Assembly (NCBI GenBank): GCA_947628695.1 | Contig: CANRAV010000004.1 | Coordinates: 57,517 to 121,516, forward strand | Source: an uncultured Clostridia bacterium | GTDB lineage: Bacteria > Bacillota > Clostridia > Oscillospirales > CAG-382 | Reading direction: 5' to 3' | Length of the DNA stretch: 64,000 bases | Shown here: piece by piece, positions 58,102-64,000 of the stretch | Numbering within the stretch: the stretch's first letter is position 1 | How the letters are laid out: every line of letters begins with the position of its first letter | Position numbers and translations under genes: made by a program | The notes under the pieces: model-generated | What the model was told of the DNA's origin: nothing | The model's database searches: none | What the model saw: the letters and a program-made list of their open reading frames with translations, nothing else

Positions 58102-61100
58102 ATGACGAAAACAAAATCCAAAAGCAAGCGTCTGACCGCTCTTTTTCTTGCGGTTTTGACGCTTCTGACCGCACTCGTGCCTATCTCCGCTTCGGCAGCG
58201 GAAATCACAATGGACTTGAGCGAGGCGGAGGTCTCGTGGGATTTTACGCTGACCGACGAGGAAGGCAACGCCTTCAAAGCGGCCTACGGCATCCGTGCCG
58301 AGGACAATCAGTTCGGCCATGTGGTAAATCCGAACTTGCGCTCCATGCACGACTATACGGCGAAACGCCCCGGACTGGAAGGCCCCAAATCCGAATGGGT
58401 ATACGGGCAGGACTATCTGTATTGCTTCTGCATCGAGCCGGGCGTACCCCTTCCCGACTCGCACAGATACAAAGGCTCAGACGACCCGAACCACGGCGAC
58501 AAATACAAGCGACTGTCCGCAGCGCAGAAGGACTTGCTCTCGCTGGCGCTGGCCTATGGGTATCCCAACCGCACCGACGTACCGACGAGCAAGGACGCCA
58601 ACGCCTGCTATGCGGCGACGCAGCTTGTCGTTTGGCAGATCGCCCTCGGTTTCCGCACCTCTCCCACAGAACTGAACGACCGAAGCTATCCGGTAAGCGG
58701 ATACTCCGGCACCATGACCGAGCAGTATACAAGCAATCCGTATCTGAAGAACTATTACGATAAGATTCTGAAGGATATGGAGGAAAACGATATCCGTCCG
58801 AGCTTCACAAGCGCCAGCTCACAGCTTGCCAAAACCTTTGAGATGGAATATGCGGACGGCAAATATTCGGTAACGCTCACCGATACCAACAACGTACTGA
58901 GCAAATATTATGTTTCGTCAAACGGCGGCGTCAGCGCTTCCATCAGCGGCAACAAGCTGACGCTCTCTTCAAGCCGCCCGATCACCGATACCGTGACGGT
59001 GAAGCTGAACCGCGTCATGCCGTCCACCGCCCATACCACCACCTTCCTGATTTGGTCGGTGCCGGATAGAGAATCCAAGAATCAGGACATGGTGTCCGGC
59101 GTTCCGGCAAATGACGACCCCGTTCCCGCTTTCTTGAAATTAAAGACAGCGGCAGGGTCGGCCAAGATCGTCAAAACTTCCGAAGACGGCAAGGTTGAAG
59201 GAATTTCCTTTACCGTTACCGGGCAGGGATTCAGTCAGACGGTCAAGACCAACAGTAAGGGCGAATGGCAGATCGACAACCTCCGCCCCGGCGTGTATAC
59301 GGTGACCGAGCAGACCGAAAACAGATACGAGCCGCAGGAAAGCCGTCAGGTGACGGTAGTCTCCGGGCAGACGGCGACCGTTACTTTTAACAACAAGCTG
59401 AAGCGTGGAGATCTGACCGTTACCAAGACCGCCGAGGACGGGCTGGAACAGGGGGCAAAATTTCACCTGTTCGGCACTTCGCTCTCCGGGCTTGCGGTGG
59501 ACGAATATGCTATCGTTGGTGCGGACGGTAAGGCATACTTCAAAGATGTGCTTATCGGCACAGGCTACACCCTCGAAGAAGTGGATACCCCGGACCGATA
59601 TGTCGTACCCGACGATCAAAAGGCGGATATTGAATGGAAAAAGGTTACGAACAAATCATTCGACAATGACCTCAAGCGCGGCGATCTCACCGTAACCAAA
59701 ACCGCAGAGGACGGGCTGGAACAGGGTATGAAATTCCATCTGTTCGGCACATCTCTCTCCGGGCTTGCGGTGGATGAGTATGCCATTGTCGGCTCTGACG
59801 GCAAGGCATATTTCAAAGACGTGTTGATCGGCACGGGATATACGCTGGAAGAAGTCGGAACTCCCGACAGATATATTGTGCCGGACGATCAAAAGGCGGA
59901 TATCGAATGGAAAAAGGTTACGAACAAATCATTCGACAATGACCTCAAGCGTGGCGATCTGACTGTCACCAAAACCGCCGAAGATGGGCTTCAGGAGGGG
60001 CTTCGATTTCACCTCTACGGCAAATCCTACAGCGGCCTTACGGTGGACGAATATGCGACGGTTGGTGCAGACGGCAGGGCGTATTTTACGGACATTCTCA
60101 TCGGGAAGGACTATCTTCTGGAAGAGGTGGGCAGTCCCGACCGATACGTCATTCCTGATGTGCAGGGTGCCGTTGTGGAATGGAATGCGGTCACCCAAAA
60201 ATCGGTGGATAATCCGCTGAAAAAGTGGAATGTGACCGTTACCAAGCGGGACAGCGAAACCGGGCGTCCGCAGGGTGATGCAACGCTGGCCGGCGCTGTG
60301 TACGGCGTGTATCAGGGCGGTGAGCTGATCGACCGCTATACGACCGATGCAAACGGCAAATTTACTACGAAATATTACCTTTGCGGCGACGATTGGAGTT
60401 TGCGTGAGATTACACCTTCCGAGGGATACCTGCTCGACCCGACCGAGTATCATATCGGCGCGGAAGCCAAAAATTATACGGTAGAATACAATGCTACTCC
60501 CGCCATCGGTTCGCCGGAGGATATCATCAAAGGTAAAATCGCCATCATCAAGCATACCGACGACGGCAGTACGCAGATCGAAACGCCGGAAGTCGGTGCG
60601 GCCTTTGAGGTGTTTCTCAAGAGTGCAGGCAGTTACGAGGCGGCGAAGGAAACCGAACGCGATCGCCTCATTTGCGACGAAAACGGCTTTGCCGAAACGA
60701 AGGAATTGCCCTACGGCGTGTACACCGTTCATCAGGTGAGCGGTTGGGATGGACGGGAACTTCTGCCCGATTTTGATGTGTATGTCAGCGAGGACGGGCA
60801 GGTTTACCGCTATCTAATCAACAACTCCACCTTCGAGGCGCTCGTTCGAATCGTCAAAAAGGACGCTGAAACCGGGAAAACCATTCCGACGGCCGGAATC
60901 GGATTCAAGGTGAGAAACCGCGACACGGGCGAATATATTGTGCAGCATCTGAACTATCCGACCCCTGTGGACATCGACACCTTCTACACCGACGAGAGCG
61001 GAATGCTCATGCTCCCCGAACCTCTGCCCTACGGCAATTATGAAATCATCGAGGTGCAGACCGCCTATGGCTATGTGCTGGACGGAACACCCGTTTCCTT

Positions 61101-63783
61101 TGTGGTAGACGGGACGCTGGCGACCGTCACGGTGGAAAAACACAATCTACCGCAGAAAGGAAAAATAACCGTCACCAAGACCGGTGAGGTATTCACTTCT
61201 GTTGTGCAGTCGTGTGACATTTATCAGCCCGTCTACGAGGTAAAGGGACTTCCCGGCGCGGTGTATGAAATTACCGCCGCCGAAGACATCTTCACCCCGG
61301 ACGGCACGCTCCGCTACGCCAAGGGCACGGTGGTAGACACCATCACAACCGGAGCAGACGGGAATGCCGTCTGCAAGGCACTCTATCTTGGCAAGTACGA
61401 AATCCGTGAAATCACCGCTCCCTACGGCATGATACTGAACGATGATATCCACACGGTCGAACTGACCTATGCCGGACAGGAAATCGAGATCACCGAAACG
61501 GCGACCGAATTTTACAATGAGCGTCAGAAAGTCGAAATCGACCTTTCCAAAGTCATGGAGCAGGATAAAACCTTCGGTATCGGAAATAACGGTGAAATTC
61601 TATCGGTGCAGTTCGGTCTGTTCGCAGCCGAGGACATCGTTGCGGCGGACGGGACGGTCATTCCGAAAGACGGCCTCATTGAAACCGTGACCTGTGACGA
61701 AAACGGTTATGCCGTCTTTACGACCGATCTCCCGGTCGGCGCAAAGCTGTATGTGAAGGAAATCGCAACGGACAACCACTATATCCTCTCCGATACGCAG
61801 TACCCCGTGGAGTTTGCCTATGCCGGGCAGGACACGGCGACTGTTCACATCACCATAAACGATGGCGAACCGATTGAGAATGACATCCTTCGTGGGGATA
61901 TTCTCGGCTATAAGACAGACCGCGAAACCGGGGAAAATATCGCAGGCGCAGTCTTCGGACTGTTTGCCTCTGACATCACCGAATACACCGAGGACAACGC
62001 CATTCTGACTGCCGTAACCGGCGAGGACGGCGTTTTCAAATTCGAGGATATTCCCTATGGAAGTTATGTTGTTGTGGAGCTGGCTCCGGCGGATGGCTAC
62101 CTGCCGAACACCGAGCCGCATCACGTCCATGTGACGACCGACGGCGAAGTCATCGAAATCTCGGTGGTCAACGATAAAATCCCCGAAATCGACACAACGG
62201 CAACGACAGAGGACGAAAAGCAAACCCACCCCAATGAGCAACTCACCATCGAGGACGTGATGGAGTACAAGCACCTGATTCCCGGTAAAGAGTATACGTT
62301 CAAGGGAACGCTCATGGACAAAGCCACAGGCGAACCCTTCCTCGTGAACGGACAACCCGTGACATCCGAAGACACCTTCATCCCCACCGAACCGTCCGGC
62401 ACGGTGAGCGTAACCTTCGTGTTCGACGGCAGCGGAATTACGAAAAACACCAATATCGTGGTGTTCGAGAACCTATACAAAGACGGTCTGGAATTGACCG
62501 TTCACGCCGACATCGAGGACGAGGAACAAACGGTGACGGTGCTTGTTCCCGAAATCGGAACGCAGGCAAGCTCTGACGGCGAGAAAGTCAGACACCCTGA
62601 CGAGGAAATCGTCATTGAAGATACAATTTCCTTTGAAAACCTGATCCCCGGCAAGGAATATACGCTCAAAGGCGTACTCATGGACAAAGCCACAGGTGAA
62701 GCCTTCCTCGTGGACGGTCAACCTGTAATGTCCGAAGTCACCTTCATTTCCGAAGATTTCTCCGGCACGGTGACGGTAACCTTCGTATTCGACGGCAGCG
62801 AGATCACACAGAACACGGACATTGTGGTGTTCGAGAGTCTGTATAAGGACGGCATTGAGCTTGCCGTTCACGCCGACATCGAGGACGAGGGACAAACGGT
62901 GACCATACTTGTTCCGGAAATCGGCACAACCGCCACGGTAGACGGCGAAAAGGAAGTCAACGCTACGGAAATCTTTACGCTGGAGGACGTCGTTGAATAC
63001 GAAAATCTAATTCCGGGCAAAGAGTACACGCTCAAAGGCGTTCTGATGGACAAGGCCACCGAAAAAACTCTGCTTATTAACGGCGAGGAAATCCGCTCGG
63101 AGGTCACTTTCATTCCCGAAGCTGCGAACGGAAGCGTGGTCGTAATCTTCACCTTTGATTCCAAGTATATCAAGACTGACACGGACATCGTTGTGTTTGA
63201 AACCCTTTACTATGCCGAAAGAGAACTCGCCGTCCACGCCGACATCGAGGACGAAGGTCAAACCCTCAAGATTCATGTGCCGGAGATCGGAACGCAGGCA
63301 ACGGCAGAAGGAAAGAAAGAGGTCGAGGCCAAGGGCGGGATCACCATTGAGGACGTTATATCTTTCAAGAACCTTACTCCCGGCAAGAAATATACGGTCA
63401 GCGGCGTTCTGATGAACAAAGCGACCGGCGAACCGTTCACGGTAAACGGCGAGGAAATTCGCTCCGAGGCTACCTTTACCCCCGAAACGGCGGACGGCGA
63501 AGTAACCGTCACATTCACATTCAACGCCGACGGCATCACAAAAGAAACCGAAGTGTTAGTGTTTGAATCGCTCTACCGTGAAGATGTAGAGATCGCCGTC
63601 CATGCCGACATCGAGGACGAGGGACAGACCGTAACGCTTCTCCCGCCGCCTCCGGACAATCCGCAGACCGGCGACAACAGCAACCTCGGCTTCTGGATCG
63701 GCCTTGGTGCGGTAGCCCTCGGCGGCCTTGTAGCGACCATTATTATGGGAATCAAACGCAAAAAGGACGACGATGACGAATGA
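58102..63783 (+). CDS. Giant thioester/CnaB/VaFE-repeat surface adhesin with sortase signal
   Basis: An 1893-residue cell-wall protein. Signal peptide at 1-33 (ALFLAVLTLLTALVPISASA). A thioester adhesion domain follows, with Cys110 in CFCIEPG and Gln174 in ATQLVVWQ as the bond-forming pair. Next are many SpaA/CnaB-type isopeptide domains, including three near-identical 91-residue copies (59398-60216), then four 122-residue VaFE repeats (62188-63651; for example DIVVFESLYKDGIELAVHAD). The end has NPQTG, a hydrophobic helix (GFWIGLGAVALGGLVATIIM) and KRKKDDDDE. ATG 58102 has AAAGGAAA upstream. It probably binds host or partner-cell surfaces during transfer; covalent capture through the thioester is inferred from the family. 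Confidence 0.9.
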   Translation: MTKTKSKSKRLTALFLAVLTLLTALVPISASAAEITMDLSEAEVSWDFTLTDEEGNAFKAAYGIRAEDNQFGHVVNPNLRSMHDYTAKRPGLEGPKSEWVYGQDYLYCFCIEPGVPLPDSHRYKGSDDPNHGDKYKRLSAAQKDLLSLALAYGYPNRTDVPTSKDANACYAATQLVVWQIALGFRTSPTELNDRSYPVSGYSGTMTEQYTSNPYLKNYYDKILKDMEENDIRPSFTSASSQLAKTFEMEYADGKYSVTLTDTNNVLSKYYVSSNGGVSASISGNKLTLSSSRPITDTVTVKLNRVMPSTAHTTTFLIWSVPDRESKNQDMVSGVPANDDPVPAFLKLKTAAGSAKIVKTSEDGKVEGISFTVTGQGFSQTVKTNSKGEWQIDNLRPGVYTVTEQTENRYEPQESRQVTVVSGQTATVTFNNKLKRGDLTVTKTAEDGLEQGAKFHLFGTSLSGLAVDEYAIVGADGKAYFKDVLIGTGYTLEEVDTPDRYVVPDDQKADIEWKKVTNKSFDNDLKRGDLTVTKTAEDGLEQGMKFHLFGTSLSGLAVDEYAIVGSDGKAYFKDVLIGTGYTLEEVGTPDRYIVPDDQKADIEWKKVTNKSFDNDLKRGDLTVTKTAEDGLQEGLRFHLYGKSYSGLTVDEYATVGADGRAYFTDILIGKDYLLEEVGSPDRYVIPDVQGAVVEWNAVTQKSVDNPLKKWNVTVTKRDSETGRPQGDATLAGAVYGVYQGGELIDRYTTDANGKFTTKYYLCGDDWSLREITPSEGYLLDPTEYHIGAEAKNYTVEYNATPAIGSPEDIIKGKIAIIKHTDDGSTQIETPEVGAAFEVFLKSAGSYEAAKETERDRLICDENGFAETKELPYGVYTVHQVSGWDGRELLPDFDVYVSEDGQVYRYLINNSTFEALVRIVKKDAETGKTIPTAGIGFKVRNRDTGEYIVQHLNYPTPVDIDTFYTDESGMLMLPEPLPYGNYEIIEVQTAYGYVLDGTPVSFVVDGTLATVTVEKHNLPQKGKITVTKTGEVFTSVVQSCDIYQPVYEVKGLPGAVYEITAAEDIFTPDGTLRYAKGTVVDTITTGADGNAVCKALYLGKYEIREITAPYGMILNDDIHTVELTYAGQEIEITETATEFYNERQKVEIDLSKVMEQDKTFGIGNNGEILSVQFGLFAAEDIVAADGTVIPKDGLIETVTCDENGYAVFTTDLPVGAKLYVKEIATDNHYILSDTQYPVEFAYAGQDTATVHITINDGEPIENDILRGDILGYKTDRETGENIAGAVFGLFASDITEYTEDNAILTAVTGEDGVFKFEDIPYGSYVVVELAPADGYLPNTEPHHVHVTTDGEVIEISVVNDKIPEIDTTATTEDEKQTHPNEQLTIEDVMEYKHLIPGKEYTFKGTLMDKATGEPFLVNGQPVTSEDTFIPTEPSGTVSVTFVFDGSGITKNTNIVVFENLYKDGLELTVHADIEDEEQTVTVLVPEIGTQASSDGEKVRHPDEEIVIEDTISFENLIPGKEYTLKGVLMDKATGEAFLVDGQPVMSEVTFISEDFSGTVTVTFVFDGSEITQNTDIVVFESLYKDGIELAVHADIEDEGQTVTILVPEIGTTATVDGEKEVNATEIFTLEDVVEYENLIPGKEYTLKGVLMDKATEKTLLINGEEIRSEVTFIPEAANGSVVVIFTFDSKYIKTDTDIVVFETLYYAERELAVHADIEDEGQTLKIHVPEIGTQATAEGKKEVEAKGGITIEDVISFKNLTPGKKYTVSGVLMNKATGEPFTVNGEEIRSEATFTPETADGEVTVTFTFNADGITKETEVLVFESLYREDVEIAVHADIEDEGQTVTLLPPPPDNPQTGDNSNLGFWIGLGAVALGGLVATIIMGIKRKKDDDDE
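59398..60216 (+). repeat. Three 273-bp tandem repeats (CnaB domains)
   Basis: Units begin at 59398, 59671 and 59944 with exact 273-bp spacing, each starting LKRGDLTVTKTAEDGL. The first two are almost identical; the third has diverged. Confidence 0.9.
62188..63651 (+). repeat. Four 366-bp tandem repeats (VaFE domains)
   Basis: Units begin at 62188, 62554, 62920 and 63286, an exact 366-bp period, each with an IPGKEYT-like segment, MDKAT or MNKAT, VFE[NST]LY and the shared HADIEDE[GE]QT. Confidence 0.9.
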
Positions 63784-64000
63784 AGAAGGTGTATATCTGT
63801 TCTCCCTTGGGTGGGGATGTTGAGCGCAATTTACAGCGCGTAAAGAGATACACCGAATATGCGTTGAAATGCGGGACGGCTCCGGTCGTTCCGCATTTCT
63901 ATGCGCTGTGTCTCGATGACAACAAACCGCGGGAGCGTGAAATCGGGATAGCCGCGGGACTTTCCCTGCTGTGGTTCTGCGATGAAATGTGGATCTTCGG
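63780..64000 (+). CDS. DUF4406-like protein, N-terminal part (runs off the window)
   Basis: The ATG overlaps the adhesin stop codon (AATGA). The visible 73 residues, MKKVYICSPLGGDVERNLQR then VKRYTEYALKCGTAPVVPHF and LLWFCDEMWIFG, follow the DUF4406/nucleoside 2-deoxyribosyltransferase-like pattern (YICSPLxG...N...A...Y), a Rossmann-like fold common in phages and integrative elements. The 3' end lies outside the window. Confidence 0.72.
   Translation, partial: MKKVYICSPLGGDVERNLQRVKRYTEYALKCGTAPVVPHFYALCLDDNKPREREIGIAAGLSLLWFCDEMWIF

Overview
The window is chromosomal DNA of a spore-forming, low-to-mid GC Clostridia-type Firmicute with a mobile element at its right end. Evidence for the host: HprK, SpoIVA, a YlmC/YmxH PRC-barrel protein, an AbrB-type regulator, a pyrophosphate-type phosphofructokinase, AdhE, B12-dependent methionine synthase, GlnRS beside GluRS, and near-consensus sigma-A promoters with 16-17 nt spacers. 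I would place it near Oscillospirales or a related gut lineage; the sequence does not give a species.

Layout. 1-6686 is housekeeping: hprK (cut by the window edge), ROK glucokinase, lon, engB, lysA, and a convergent RluA-type pseudouridine synthase. 6687-15916 is an accessory operon of five genes: a zinc-ribbon/TIR/transmembrane/TPR-like/DUF6273-like protein, a SIR2-like protein, an SPFH protein with three zinc ribbons, a four-helix membrane protein, and a second paralogue of the first gene. 15917-16259 holds small inverted repeats and tRNA-Arg(CCG). 16260-32969 is metabolism and translation: acyl-CoA synthetase, AbrB, HAD phosphatase, a cysK remnant, PFP, aldolase, AdhE, an APH-like kinase, DUF368, GltX, GlnS, split chromate transporter and citrate synthase. 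33082-49617 carries two unknown envelope genes, GNAT, U32, a sugar kinase with a GKRP-like SIS protein, MetH with a separate reactivation protein, ymxH-spoIVA, RNHCP, YqhQ, PrmC and RuvX.

At 49706-49792 lies tRNA-Leu(CAG). From there to the right edge the content is that of a Tn1549/CTn-like integrative conjugative element: DUF4314, ribbon-helix-helix proteins, a C5 cytosine methyltransferase split over two overlapping frames, LPD28-like, DUF3789, a D12 adenine methylase, AbrB-like and SpoVG-like proteins, a lipoprotein, an 1893-residue thioester/CnaB/VaFE surface adhesin, and the start of a DUF4406-like gene. The conjugation machinery and the far end lie outside the window.

The best candidate for an undescribed system is the TIR-SIR2-SPFH operon. 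Two predicted NAD-cleaving enzyme types stand together. The TIR proteins look like bacterial membrane receptors, with the TIR inside and a C-type-lectin-like domain outside. The last ~28 residues of that domain differ sharply between the paralogues, mostly at NNY codons, as expected for targets of a diversity-generating retroelement. A second strong observation is the methyltransferase pair at 52017-53886, where about 374 nt seem to encode conserved protein in two frames.
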